Assembly: GCA_947632355.1 (NCBI GenBank)
Contig: CANROY010000010.1
Coordinates: forward strand, 1 to 26,189
DNA: 26,189 nt
Origin: an uncultured Bacilli bacterium
GTDB lineage: Bacteria > Bacillota_I > Bacilli_A > RF39 > UBA660
Direction: 5' to 3'
Positions within the stretch are counted from its first letter, which is position 1. Every line of letters starts with the position of its first letter. Of this stretch, positions 15,860-22,978 are shown piece by piece. Below the pieces are notes generated by a model, which did no database searches, was not told the DNA's origin, and saw nothing but the letters and a program-made list of their open reading frames with translations. The position numbers and the translations under genes were made by a program.

Positions 15860-16774
15860 TTAAATTCCATTTCTTCTTGAATCGTTTCTAATAAAAGGTA
15901 TCTGCGTATCATTAGAAATTAATAAGCCATATGTTAAAGGCTTTCTATAGCAATCCCCAAAAGGTTGTTGTTTTCGATAATTTCTAATGAAATCCATGTC
16001 ATATTCGACAACTTTTATATTCTCTTTATCATCCATAATTAATAATTCATTATCTACTTCGTTTTTATCTTGATCTCTTACAATTGGACTAAAGGCAGAG
16101 GATTTACCACCCATATTAGCATAATTTACACATACAATTCCTACCATATTTTCATAAGCACGCACTTTTAATTGTTCTAAACGAATTTTTGTCATATTAC
16201 ATGCATTTGGAACAATTATTATTTCACTTCCTTGAAGCATTAAAATGCGTGCACTTTCCGGAAAATCCCTATCAAAACAAATCATAGTTCCCAATTTAAC
16301 TTTCCCACGCCCATAATCCAATTGACAGGTTTCAAAATGATCTCCAGGTTGTAAATAGGCTTCCATTTTAAAATCAACTGTATGCACTTTTGAATATTTT
16401 AAAATTATTTTTCCTGTTCGATCAATAATAATAACGGTATTTTTAGGCTTATTATTTGTTTTTTCCATATATGTTAAAGCGATGGCTATCTTCTCATTTT
16501 TGGCTAGTTCCATATATTTTTTTATAAAATCACTATCATTTCTGATTGCTTTATTTTGCCATTCTTTAATTTTAGAATTGGCTATATTATTCTTTTGTTT
16601 TTTTAATTCTCCATCAAATAACATCTCATAACCCATATTCCACATTTCAGGGAAAACGACAATATCAGCATTTAGTTTTTTTGCTTTTTTACAATATGCA
16701 ATTCCCTTTAATAACGCATCATTTTGGTTATATTCTGCTTGTAATTGTAATAAAGCTACTCTAAATTTACTCAT
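15860..16774 (-). CDS. Carbon-nitrogen hydrolase (nitrilase superfamily)
   Basis: Nitrilase-superfamily enzymes hydrolyse or condense amides through a Glu-Lys-Cys triad. All three are visible: Glu43 in VVFPEMW, Lys129 in KYSKVH, and Cys166 in GTMICFDRDFPE. The 304 residues are typical of amidase branches such as N-carbamoylputrescine or omega-amidase-like enzymes; the exact substrate is open. The start is set at 16774, after an AAAGGAGG site; the longer frame begins within that site. An extended -10 promoter lies at 16838-16846. The gene has no obvious pathway partners beside it. Confidence 0.9.
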   Translation of the reverse strand: MSKFRVALLQLQAEYNQNDALLKGIAYCKKAKKLNADIVVFPEMWNMGYEMLFDGELKKQKNNIANSKIKEWQNKAIRNDSDFIKKYMELAKNEKIAIALTYMEKTNNKPKNTVIIIDRTGKIILKYSKVHTVDFKMEAYLQPGDHFETCQLDYGRGKVKLGTMICFDRDFPESARILMLQGSEIIIVPNACNMTKIRLEQLKVRAYENMVGIVCVNYANMGGKSSAFSPIVRDQDKNEVDNELLIMDDKENIKVVEYDMDFIRNYRKQQPFGDCYRKPLTYGLLISNDTQIPFIRNDSRRNGI

Positions 16775-16837
16775 AGTACCTCCTTTCATCTAATACAAAT
16801 ATGTAATCTAATTAATAGATAACTTCGATTTATAAAT

Positions 16838-16846
16838 ATTTTAGCA
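16838..16846 (-). promoter_or_regulatory. Extended -10 promoter of the carbon-nitrogen hydrolase
   Basis: TGCTAAAAT on the minus strand, an extended -10 element about 65 nt before the start codon. No good -35 box is seen. Confidence 0.45.
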
Positions 16847-16913
16847 TAAATTTACACGTAGAAAAACTCGAACTTATCAAATAAATTGAAAAGTACGCGT
16901 ATCAATCAATCTA

Positions 16914-16944
16914 GTACCCTAAAGAAAGAAGTACGACAACTTTT
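16914..16944. repeat. Direct repeat copy 1 (31 bp)
   Basis: It matches 18350-18380 at 28 of 31 positions, with the shared core GTACGACAACTTTT. It lies directly after the stop of the DUF3419-like gene. Confidence 0.7.
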
Positions 16945-16946
16945 TA

Positions 16947-17891
16947 TTAATTTTTTTTATAGACTAATATAGAATCTTTTATATTCGAATCTTGAAACTT
17001 TAATCCATCTACTCCCATGAAAGATATTAAATTTGGATTATATTCTCTTAAAATATTAAAAGTTTTTTCTAAATCATATATTAAACACCAACCATCTTCG
17101 TATTTTGTATTTGCTGTTGTTTGATATAAATAACTAATTAAAAGATTTCCATTTTGAGTTAATGATTCTGCTAATTTATCAGTCATAATTTTCACAAAAT
17201 GTCTAGGTAAATATGTTCCTATATTTGACAACCAAATATTATCATAATTTCTCTTCAAATTAATTTTAAACAAATCTCCGATTATAAAATGAGGAAATAT
17301 TTTTTGAATTTTATCTTTTGTTTTTTCATAATATGTTAAATTTTTTAAATATGGGTTACAACCTAATATAACATTGGTTCTATTTTCATCTAAAGAAAAC
17401 AGATTATTTCTTATATCTATAGGTTTAAAAGTATTAAATAATTCATCCCAAAATAGATACGATTCATAATCAAGTAAACGTAACGTTAATTTTACTTTAT
17501 TATATAATTCTTTATTAAAAACAAATTTATTATCCTTGAAAACATTAGGATAATCTTTAAATCTTAAAAATAACATGAATTCTTTTAATTCTAAATTTAG
17601 TATACTAGCTATTTTTAAATAATAATAAAATTTTGTGTATGGATTAATCTCTAATATAGAAATATCTTGACAGCCATATAAAATTGCATTTATGGCTTGA
17701 TCTCCAGAAGACCCCACAGTTAATAATGATTTATCTTTTAAATCAAATTCATTAATATAACCTGATATATTTTCTGTTGTAAAAGGATATATTTGATAAA
17801 AGCAATTTTTTTGTGCACCATCCTGAACATCTATTATTCCTTCACATCTTTTAATGGCACAATCCATAATTTTACTAAAGTCTTGGCACAT
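16947..17891 (-). CDS. DUF3419-like SAM-dependent enzyme
   Basis: The SAM-binding region LLTVGSSGDQAINAILYGCQDISILEINP near residue 55 resembles the start of DUF3419 proteins, which include BtaA-type 3-amino-3-carboxypropyl transferases acting on diacylglycerol. Later strands IWLSNIGTYLP and LLISYLYQTT fit a class I methyltransferase-like fold. The protein is 314 residues and soluble. The start is set at 17891 because an AGGTG site precedes this ATG; the ATG eight codons upstream has no site. The gene is AT-rich even for this window and lies with a small-peptide locus between two 31-bp repeats, so it may have arrived by transfer. The actual reaction is unknown. Confidence 0.7.
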   Translation of the reverse strand: MCQDFSKIMDCAIKRCEGIIDVQDGAQKNCFYQIYPFTTENISGYINEFDLKDKSLLTVGSSGDQAINAILYGCQDISILEINPYTKFYYYLKIASILNLELKEFMLFLRFKDYPNVFKDNKFVFNKELYNKVKLTLRLLDYESYLFWDELFNTFKPIDIRNNLFSLDENRTNVILGCNPYLKNLTYYEKTKDKIQKIFPHFIIGDLFKINLKRNYDNIWLSNIGTYLPRHFVKIMTDKLAESLTQNGNLLISYLYQTTANTKYEDGWCLIYDLEKTFNILREYNPNLISFMGVDGLKFQDSNIKDSILVYKKN

Positions 17892-17973
17892 ATTATCACC
17901 TACATTTATATGCATATTAAATTGTCAATATGTAAGTATATTTTCTAAATTGACAAAATTTAATATAAAAGTA

Positions 17974-18003
17974 TTGTATCAAAAACATTTGGTTCAGTAT
18001 AAT
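17974..18003 (+). promoter_or_regulatory. Promoter of small-peptide locus 1
   Basis: TTGTAT (17974-17979), 18-bp spacer, TATAAT (17998-18003) on the plus strand. Transcription would start near 18010, about 14 nt before the element that pairs with the mRNA 3' end. Confidence 0.65.
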
Positions 18004-18034
18004 TTTCATAGGGAATATTAGTTGTTGAGTGTCT

Positions 18035-18060
18035 ACCTCCAATCTTTATAGAAAGGAGGT
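18035..18060 (+). promoter_or_regulatory. Shine-Dalgarno-sequestering hairpin, locus 1
   Basis: ACCTCC (18035-18040) is exactly complementary to the Shine-Dalgarno GGAGGT (18055-18060), with a 14-nt loop. Its left arm overlaps the 5' part of the long-range stem. Confidence 0.7.
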
Positions 18061-18069
18061 TTGATAAAA

Positions 18070-18162
18070 ATGAAAACTAAGACTTTTGTTATAAAAGTTC
18101 TAAAGCTCATTGCTATCATTTTATTTCTCCTTATCGTTATGATAGTAGTAATAAAAAAATGA
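18070..18162 (+). CDS. 30-aa single-TM peptide, candidate type I toxin 1
   Basis: The reading frame encodes a basic N-terminus (MKTKTFVIKVLK), a hydrophobic helix at about 13-28, and a Lys-Lys C-terminus. The ATG follows a perfect AAAGGAGG site at 7-9 nt. Size, charge and a single membrane helix are those of type I toxins or other small membrane peptides; I see no specific match to Fst, TxpA or BsrG. It is on the plus strand, against nearly all neighbours. Its Shine-Dalgarno is in a hairpin, the mRNA ends are complementary, and an antisense RNA is predicted over its 3' part. The AAA AAA Lys codons also form the T-tract of the antisense terminator. Toxicity is inferred from organisation only. 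Confidence 0.72.
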   Translation: MKTKTFVIKVLKLIAIILFLLIVMIVVIKK

Positions 18163-18268
18163 CACTTAATTCTTCATTGAATTAAATGTCTATACAATAC
18201 TAATTGGGTAGACATTCAACTCGCAAAAACTGAATGTTCCCTTTTTATCTTATGCAAGTTTCCTTGAC
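18153..18268 (-). ncRNA. Predicted antisense RNA of locus 1
   Basis: A minus-strand transcript is predicted from the promoter at 18275-18303 to a terminator with 12-bp arms GACATTTAATTC / GAATTAAGTGTC (one mismatch, 18161-18190) and seven T. At about 115 nt it would be complementary to the 3' end of the peptide mRNA. It carries GTTGAATGTCTACC, nearly the same element as the mRNA 5' end. Confidence 0.6.
18212..18246 (+). terminator. Terminator of the locus 1 peptide mRNA
   Basis: ACATTCA / TGAATGT, 7 perfect bp with a 12-nt loop, followed by CCCTTTTT on the plus strand. Confidence 0.6.
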
Positions 18269-18274
18269 AGATAC

Positions 18275-18303
18275 ATAATATCATAAAAGCGGCCTTTTTA
18301 CAA
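18275..18303 (-). promoter_or_regulatory. Antisense promoter of locus 1
   Basis: TTGTAA (18303-18298), 17-bp spacer, TATTAT (18280-18275) on the minus strand, convergent with the peptide promoter. Confidence 0.6.
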
Positions 18304-18349
18304 GTTCTCTATATAGAAATTCGAAAAAGTTCGAATAGAAACGCCAATG

Positions 18350-18380
18350 GTGCCCTAAAGGAAGACGTACGACAACTTTT
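18350..18380. repeat. Direct repeat copy 2 (31 bp)
   Basis: Partner of 16914-16944 (28 of 31 identical, same orientation, 1436 bp apart). It lies just past the stop of the 200-aa hypothetical gene. Confidence 0.7.
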
Positions 18381-18395
18381 GAACAAAAGAAATAG

Positions 18396-18998
18396 TTAGT
18401 AATATTTTCTATCTCTTGCATGTGCCCAAGCTTTAGCTTCTTTTCTTCTAATTCTTTTAAATTCTTTTTCTAATCTTTTATTTGCATTACTAGCTTGTTT
18501 TCTTATATTGTTAGTTGAAAAACTATAATTTGATTCAGGTAAATGAATTAAAAGGTATTTCGCATAAGATCTTAAATAAAAATTATGGATACCTTCAATT
18601 TCGTTCATAATTTCATCTGAGTTTTCTAAAGTACATCTTTTAACAAAAGTATAACAAATTGCTTGTTCCTCTTTGGTTAATTTTAATTTTGCATATTTTT
18701 GTATATCAAAGTTAGGAATGTTATTTTTGATTTTATTGAATTTTTCATGTTGTTCTAAAGTAGTTTGTCCAATACTAAAATGGCTATTTTCAACATCTAG
18801 TTTATTTCCAGTTGTTTCTTCAATAAATGAATACAAATTATTTATATTATATAAAATGAATCTATCTTCAATCAATCTATCCCTATACATTGCATCATTA
18901 AAATTAGAGGTAAAGCATTCAGGCATATATTCAATCCATTTTCTTAAGTTTTCAACATCCGCTAAATCAATGAAATCATCAGTATATATTGTTATCAT
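18396..18998 (-). CDS. Hypothetical protein, 200 aa
   Basis: No family is recognised. The protein starts MITIYTDDFIDLADVENLRKWIEYMPECF and ends in a strongly basic helix (ANKRLEKEFKRIRRKEAKAWAHARDRKYY) that could bind nucleic acid or a ribosome. There are no membrane segments. I set the start at 18998, where a GGAAGGG site precedes the ATG; the frame is open 12 codons further without a site. It lies between the tRNA-Leu gene and the copy 2 direct repeat, and may belong to the accessory segment next to the tRNA. Confidence 0.65.
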   Translation of the reverse strand: MITIYTDDFIDLADVENLRKWIEYMPECFTSNFNDAMYRDRLIEDRFILYNINNLYSFIEETTGNKLDVENSHFSIGQTTLEQHEKFNKIKNNIPNFDIQKYAKLKLTKEEQAICYTFVKRCTLENSDEIMNEIEGIHNFYLRSYAKYLLIHLPESNYSFSTNNIRKQASNANKRLEKEFKRIRRKEAKAWAHARDRKYY

Positions 18999-19062
18999 AA
19001 AACCCTTCCTTTTTTTAAATATATTAAAACTCAAACTACAAAGTCCGAGTTTCCTATCAATC

Positions 19063-19149
19063 TGGTGCCTCTGGTCGGACTTGAACCGACACAGTATTGC
19101 TACTATTGGATTTTGAGTCCAACGCGTCTACCAATTCCACCACAGAGGC
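19063..19149 (-). tRNA. tRNA-Leu (anticodon CAA)
   Basis: The minus strand reads as a class II tRNA of 87 nt including an encoded CCA. The acceptor stem GCCTCTG / CAGAGGC is perfect (7 bp). The anticodon arm GTTGGA-CTCAAAA-TCCAAT gives anticodon CAA, the long variable arm of tRNA-Leu is present, and the T arm GTCGG-TTCAAGT-CCGAC is complete. An extended -10 promoter lies 9 nt upstream. Confidence 0.95.
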
Positions 19150-19157
19150 ATAACTAG

Positions 19158-19186
19158 ATTATAGCATAAAGTTTCAAGTTTTAAAA
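19158..19186 (-). promoter_or_regulatory. tRNA-Leu promoter
   Basis: TGCTATAAT extended -10 (19166-19158) with a weak TTTTAA -35 at 19186-19181, 17 bp apart, on the minus strand. Confidence 0.6.
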
Positions 19187-19200
19187 CTATTTTTTACGTA

Positions 19201-19247
19201 AAGAAGAAAAGTCTAGTTTTTGTCAATTGACACTTACTCTTCTTCTT
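19201..19247 (-). terminator. Probable terminator of the scpA-scpB operon
   Basis: Arms 19201-19212 and 19236-19247 pair over 12 bp (one G-U), around the stop of scpB, with an inner GTCAATTGAC palindrome. The T-tract after it is short, so strength is uncertain. Confidence 0.45.
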
Positions 19248-19800
19248 TATAAATACTCGTAAATAATTCCTTTTCTTCTTCCTTATCGGCATATTGACTC
19301 ATATCAATAGAAGGTAAATCATCAATAGTAGCAAGACCAAAATAATCTAGAAAATCACTTGTCGTTTTGTAAAGGTTAGGTCGACCGGGCATTGTACTTT
19401 TTCCCGCTTCTTTTAGTAAACCTTTTGCTACTAATCTACGAATCATATGGCTAGAAGATACACCACGCATTTCATCAATTTCCACTCTAGTAATCGGTTG
19501 GTTATAAGCAACGATAGCTAGAACTTCTAATGCACTGGGACTTAATAAGTTATTTTCCGGATTTTCGACTAACTTCTTATAATACTCTTTATGTTCTTGT
19601 TTTGTTGTTAATTTAAAAGCGTCTCCTAAGTAACTAATACGTATACCACGTGCATCACTCTCATACGTACTTTTTAACTCTTTTAATAAATTTTTGGCTT
19701 CTTCTAAACTGATGCCCAAAATTTCACATATTTTATTTAAGGTAATTCCTTCATCTCCAACAACAAACAAAATTCCTTCTAAAACACCCAACAAGTTCAT
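19234..19800 (-). CDS. scpB: Segregation and condensation protein B
   Basis: ScpB is a kleisin-associated winged-helix protein (Kite family) that dimerises and binds ScpA in the SMC-ScpAB condensin complex for chromosome organisation and segregation. The 189 residues show LLGVLEGILFVVGDEGITLNKICEILGI, LSPSALEVLAIVAYNQPITRVEIDEMRGV and the LVAKGLLKEAGKSTMPGRPNLYKTTSDFLDYFGL signature. The start is set at 19800 (MNLLGV), 4 nt after the scpA stop, where the family begins; the longer frame overlaps scpA and has no family sequence. Confidence 0.96.
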   Translation of the reverse strand: MNLLGVLEGILFVVGDEGITLNKICEILGISLEEAKNLLKELKSTYESDARGIRISYLGDAFKLTTKQEHKEYYKKLVENPENNLLSPSALEVLAIVAYNQPITRVEIDEMRGVSSSHMIRRLVAKGLLKEAGKSTMPGRPNLYKTTSDFLDYFGLATIDDLPSIDMSQYADKEEEKELFTSIYKEEE

Positions 19801-19804
19801 CTTC

Positions 19805-20527
19805 TTACCTACTCTCCACAAATATATTTCCAAAGTTCTTTTCTTGGTAAATATTAATTTCATCATTTTTATTCATTTGTAAAATGGCTAAAAAAGTAAC
19901 AATTAAATACTCTTTGGTCACTTCTTCAAATAAATCAACGAAATTCACTTTTTCTCCCTTTTTTAATCTTTTCTTAATAGAAGTCATACGTTCTTCAACA
20001 CTTAGTTCTTTTCGTGTAATTTTCGTTTGGATTGGTTTTTTCTCATTCAAACGTTCTTGATAAGCAAGTAATGCATTTACTAAATCATCAATGGTTATAC
20101 TTCCATCATTTGTAATGGCTTTATCACTATACTCTTTTAACGAAACAGGTTCTTTTGTGAAAAAATCTCCTCTTTTTTCTTCCAATTCTTTAAAGACTTC
20201 CGTCATATTTTTATACTTTTCGTATTCTAGTATTCTTTGTTTTAATTCTTCCTCACTATTGATTTCATATTCTTCTGTATCGTTTGTTTCTTCTTCGGTG
20301 CTACCAATTAACATTTTACTTTTTAAATGTACAAGGGTTGCAGCCATCACCAAAAATTCACTCGCAATATCAATATTTAAATCTTGTAATTTTTTAATAT
20401 AACTCAAATATTCTTCAATAATGACACTTGTATCAATTTCATAAATATCCATTTCGGTAGAACGTACCAAATGTAATAATAAATCAAGTGGTCCATGAAA
20501 GTTTTGTATATCAATTAAGTAATCCAC
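19805..20527 (-). CDS. scpA: Segregation and condensation protein A
   Basis: ScpA is the kleisin subunit that bridges the SMC heads. The 240 residues begin DYLIDIQNFHGPLDLLLHLVRSTEMDIYEI, the conserved N-terminal domain, followed by EFLVMAATLVHLKSKMLIG, an acidic linker, and a C-terminal winged helix (VNFVDLFEEVTKEYLIVTFLAILQMNKNDEINIYQEKNFGNIFV). The start codon is GTG at 20527-20525 behind GGAGGG with 8 nt spacing. scpB follows after 4 nt. Confidence 0.96.
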   Translation of the reverse strand: MDYLIDIQNFHGPLDLLLHLVRSTEMDIYEIDTSVIIEEYLSYIKKLQDLNIDIASEFLVMAATLVHLKSKMLIGSTEEETNDTEEYEINSEEELKQRILEYEKYKNMTEVFKELEEKRGDFFTKEPVSLKEYSDKAITNDGSITIDDLVNALLAYQERLNEKKPIQTKITRKELSVEERMTSIKKRLKKGEKVNFVDLFEEVTKEYLIVTFLAILQMNKNDEINIYQEKNFGNIFVESR

Positions 20528-20541
20528 TTGAAATCCCTCCT

Positions 20542-21492
20542 TTAATTACAACTAAAACCACGTGCTTCCATTTCAAAGTTTACGACTTTAGCAAGTGTAT
20601 CTTTCTCATAATAGTATTTACTATCTTCTTTTGAAACTTTTGCTGTTTGTAAATCAACACTTGTATTGACAGCAAAACTTGTTCCAGCATCTACGAGTAA
20701 AGAATTTACCCCATTCATTGCATTTAACGTTTCTGATTTTGTTTTCCATTCGTTTAATAAAGATATATAGTTTGTATTGGTACTGTTTACATTAACGTTA
20801 TCTTGTATTTCAAATAGTTTATCTTCTTTAAACTTATACGTTATTGTTTCTATAGTACTAGAACAAACTAAGATATCTTCTTCTATAGCATTTTTTTGCA
20901 ATTCAACATTTGGATAATCACTTTCTTCTTTCTTTACAAATAATATTTTTTTGGCATTAGTTGCTGTTGTACCATTTAAAACAATCGTTTCCATCGTACT
21001 TGTCGTACGTGCAACGTTTGTATCTAGTAAAATTCTTGCGAGAAGCGTATCATCTTCACTATAAAGTTCTAGATAGTAGTTCTCCTCATCAAAATCAAAA
21101 CGATTTGGACTGGTATTATTGATTTGATAAGACAAAGTATTGCCGTTTAAGGAAAAGGCATCCAATTGAATGTTTTCTTCTAAAGGAATAGATAAGGAAG
21201 GTGTAATGGTATACATTGTCGGTTCATTATTATCTTTATTTTCTTGTTCTTCATTTTCACTTGGAGTTGGTTCCGATTCCGTATAGTTTACTTTTTCATT
21301 ATCTTCTCCCTTTATCAAATTCGTAATGGTTGGTAAGAAGAAAATGAAAATTAAAATAAGACCAAATAGAATAAGGACAAATGTTGAACTTTGATTGATA
21401 GTATCCATCTCTCCTATTTTGGTAATAGAAAGTTCTTCTTCATTTATTTTTACATTCTTAGAATTAAACTTACTCTTTTGTTTCTTTGCCAT
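20542..21492 (-). CDS. Membrane-anchored hypothetical protein
   Basis: I do not recognise a family. The 316 residues have a short basic cytoplasmic start, one membrane segment at about 38-58 (FVLILFGLILIFIFFLPTI), an acidic low-complexity linker rich in Glu, Asn, Pro and Ser at about 65-95, and a beta-rich extracellular domain to the end. The start is set at 21492 where an AAGGGA site precedes the ATG. It is the first gene of an operon with scpA and scpB (14 nt gap) behind a strong promoter. No Cys lipobox or sorting signal is seen. Its place before scpAB may reflect operon structure rather than function. Confidence 0.78.
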   Translation of the reverse strand: MAKKQKSKFNSKNVKINEEELSITKIGEMDTINQSSTFVLILFGLILIFIFFLPTITNLIKGEDNEKVNYTESEPTPSENEEQENKDNNEPTMYTITPSLSIPLEENIQLDAFSLNGNTLSYQINNTSPNRFDFDEENYYLELYSEDDTLLARILLDTNVARTTSTMETIVLNGTTATNAKKILFVKKEESDYPNVELQKNAIEEDILVCSSTIETITYKFKEDKLFEIQDNVNVNSTNTNYISLLNEWKTKSETLNAMNGVNSLLVDAGTSFAVNTSVDLQTAKVSKEDSKYYYEKDTLAKVVNFEMEARGFSCN

Positions 21493-21520
21493 AATTAATC
21501 CCTTCATTCTTATAGAAATA

Positions 21521-21550
21521 ATTATAGCACGAATTCTTAAGATTTAGCAA
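21521..21550 (-). promoter_or_regulatory. Promoter of the membrane protein-scpA-scpB operon
   Basis: TTGCTA (21550-21545), 18-bp spacer, TATAAT (21526-21521) with the TG extension on the minus strand. Confidence 0.7.
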
Positions 21551-21580
21551 TTGTTTCCACTAGTAAAGGCCTCATAAAAA

Positions 21581-21589
21581 TGATAAAAT
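21581..21589 (+). promoter_or_regulatory. Extended -10 promoter of the DUF4932-like gene
   Basis: TGATAAAAT on the plus strand, divergent from the scp operon promoter; no good -35 box. Confidence 0.45.
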
Positions 21590-21611
21590 ACTTATAGAAA
21601 GAATGATATTT

Positions 21612-22562
21612 ATGTTATTACAAGAAAAATACAATATAAAATTTATACTAAACGAAAAAATGGAATTTTTATTTGCACTGTTTGTCATTCTTAAAAAGAA
21701 AAGGAATGTATCTATTGATTGGATAGAAACTCCTAATATTTCTTATGTAGAAGAACTTATCAATTTAATTCCTTTAGATGATAAATTAGCTTGTTTTTTA
21801 GAAAACTTAAAAGATAGTTATTGTATACATACTCTAGCACTTTCTTTGCAAGAGGATTTTACTATTTCAAATACCCAACTTAAAAAAGAATTAGAAAATT
21901 ATCTTTCTTGTGGTACAGTTGATGACTTTTTAAAATTTTTAAAAAATACATATCAAAAGATAAATTGGCAGAATTTTTTGTTAAAACATAAAGCACTTTT
22001 TATGGAATTATTAGACATTCTAAACTTACCTTCAAATTTTAATATCAAAGATTTACAAGATTTTTATGGGTATTCTTTTGAAAATTATTATTATATTGCA
22101 TCTCCACTTATTAATGGTGGTTTTGGGAATCATAATAGCCAAGATATCTACTGTATAAGAGGGTTTCAATATAATGAAGAAAAACAAAAATTTGAAGAAG
22201 ATAAGAATTATTTAATTGAAAATATGTTTCACGAATATTCACACGCTTATATAAATCCCTTAATTGATAATTATGATTCCTTATTTGAAAATAAAGAACA
22301 ATTTTTAAATACGGCTTTAAAAAATCATTTACCCCTTGTTTATAAAGATGAAAAAACACTTCTTTATGAATATTTTGTAAGGTCTATTGCTAAAATTCTA
22401 GTCTTTCCCTATACAAAAGAAATGGATTTTTCTTGGATTACAAAACATGGATTTATCTATCTAGAAGAACTAACAAAGTATATAATGCAAAAGAAAGCAA
22501 ACTATAAAAACTTTGAGGAACTTTTTGTGAAAGAACTTATTCCTTTTATTAATCAAATATAA
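21612..22562 (+). CDS. DUF4932-like putative metallopeptidase
   Basis: This 316-residue protein looks like a gluzincin-type metallopeptidase of the DUF4932 kind. The zinc motif HEYSH lies in ENMFHEYSHAYINPLID near residue 210, and a downstream helix LLYEYFVRSIAKIL near 254 supplies a likely third ligand Glu. No signal peptide or membrane segment is seen, so it would act inside the cell. The start is uncertain: an ATG at 21603 is closer to the promoter but lacks a site, while AGAAAG is well spaced for the ATG at 21612. It is one of very few plus-strand genes, and its 3' end overlaps the C-terminal remnant of the ORF6N gene by 10 nt. Confidence 0.75.
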   Translation: MLLQEKYNIKFILNEKMEFLFALFVILKKKRNVSIDWIETPNISYVEELINLIPLDDKLACFLENLKDSYCIHTLALSLQEDFTISNTQLKKELENYLSCGTVDDFLKFLKNTYQKINWQNFLLKHKALFMELLDILNLPSNFNIKDLQDFYGYSFENYYYIASPLINGGFGNHNSQDIYCIRGFQYNEEKQKFEEDKNYLIENMFHEYSHAYINPLIDNYDSLFENKEQFLNTALKNHLPLVYKDEKTLLYEYFVRSIAKILVFPYTKEMDFSWITKHGFIYLEELTKYIMQKKANYKNFEELFVKELIPFINQI

Positions 22563-22978
22563 TTTATTTTCTCTAACAATGACTCTTTTACAATTTCATC
22601 TTCTAGTAAATTAATAGAAAATGTTTTTTCTCCAATATGATTTAGGGACGTTCCACAATGATAAATAATTGCTTTATCTAGTATAAAATAACGATCATGA
22701 AATGTATTATCATAGACTACTTTTAGATTATGATATTGTCGATTATATTTTTCGATATCAAGTTCGTGTAGTAAACTCTTTTCTTTTACAATTAATGTTA
22801 TTTCTACATTTAATTCTTTTATATAATCGAGTATCGTTTTATCCGCATAACCATCTATTATGACAAGTTCTTTTTTAGCACTTTTAAAGATATCAACTAC
22901 TTTTGAATAGGCGTCATAGATTTGACCGTTAAAATAGATTTCATTCGTTTTTTTCTTTTCTTCAAATTTTGAAAATGA
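22553..22978 (-). pseudogene. C-terminal part of the ORF6N gene, out of frame
   Basis: The -1 frame continues the ORF6N gene with SFSKFEEKKKTNEIYFNGQ, then IYDAYSKVVDIFKSAKKEL, IIDGYADKTILDYIKEL, FHDRYFILDKAIIYHCG and LNHIGEKTFSINLL, ending at a TGA at 22555-22553. From memory these segments match the C-terminal region of full-length ORF6N proteins of about 290 residues. A single missing base near 22978-22980 would restore one frame of about 293 codons from 23433. The part has no start of its own. It is either a real disruption or an assembly error. Confidence 0.75.

Larger units (their letters stand above)
18024..18220 (+). promoter_or_regulatory. 5'-3' closing stem of the locus 1 mRNA
   Basis: Bases 18024-18038 pair with 18206-18220 over 15 consecutive positions, two of them G-U (core GTTGAGTGTCTACC with GGTAGACATTCAAC). 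The peptide gene lies between the arms. In an mRNA this would bring the two ends together, as in type I toxin mRNAs. The 3' arm also competes with the mRNA terminator hairpin, so the two folds exclude each other. Confidence 0.7.

Noticed and set aside
17892..17935. Clear sigma-A promoter for the DUF3419-like gene
   Set aside because: TTGACA is present but no -10 box lies at a usable distance, so I did not annotate it.
18319..18336. tRNA-like T loop (ATTCGAA-AAAG-TTCGAAT)
   Set aside because: The sequence is only a 7-bp hairpin; no acceptor or anticodon arms can be built around it.
22948..22954. Programmed -1 frameshift at the A7 run in the ORF6N gene
   Set aside because: The family-like SFSKFEE sequence is already in the -1 frame upstream of the A7 run, so the frame was lost before it; a deletion near 22979 explains the data better.
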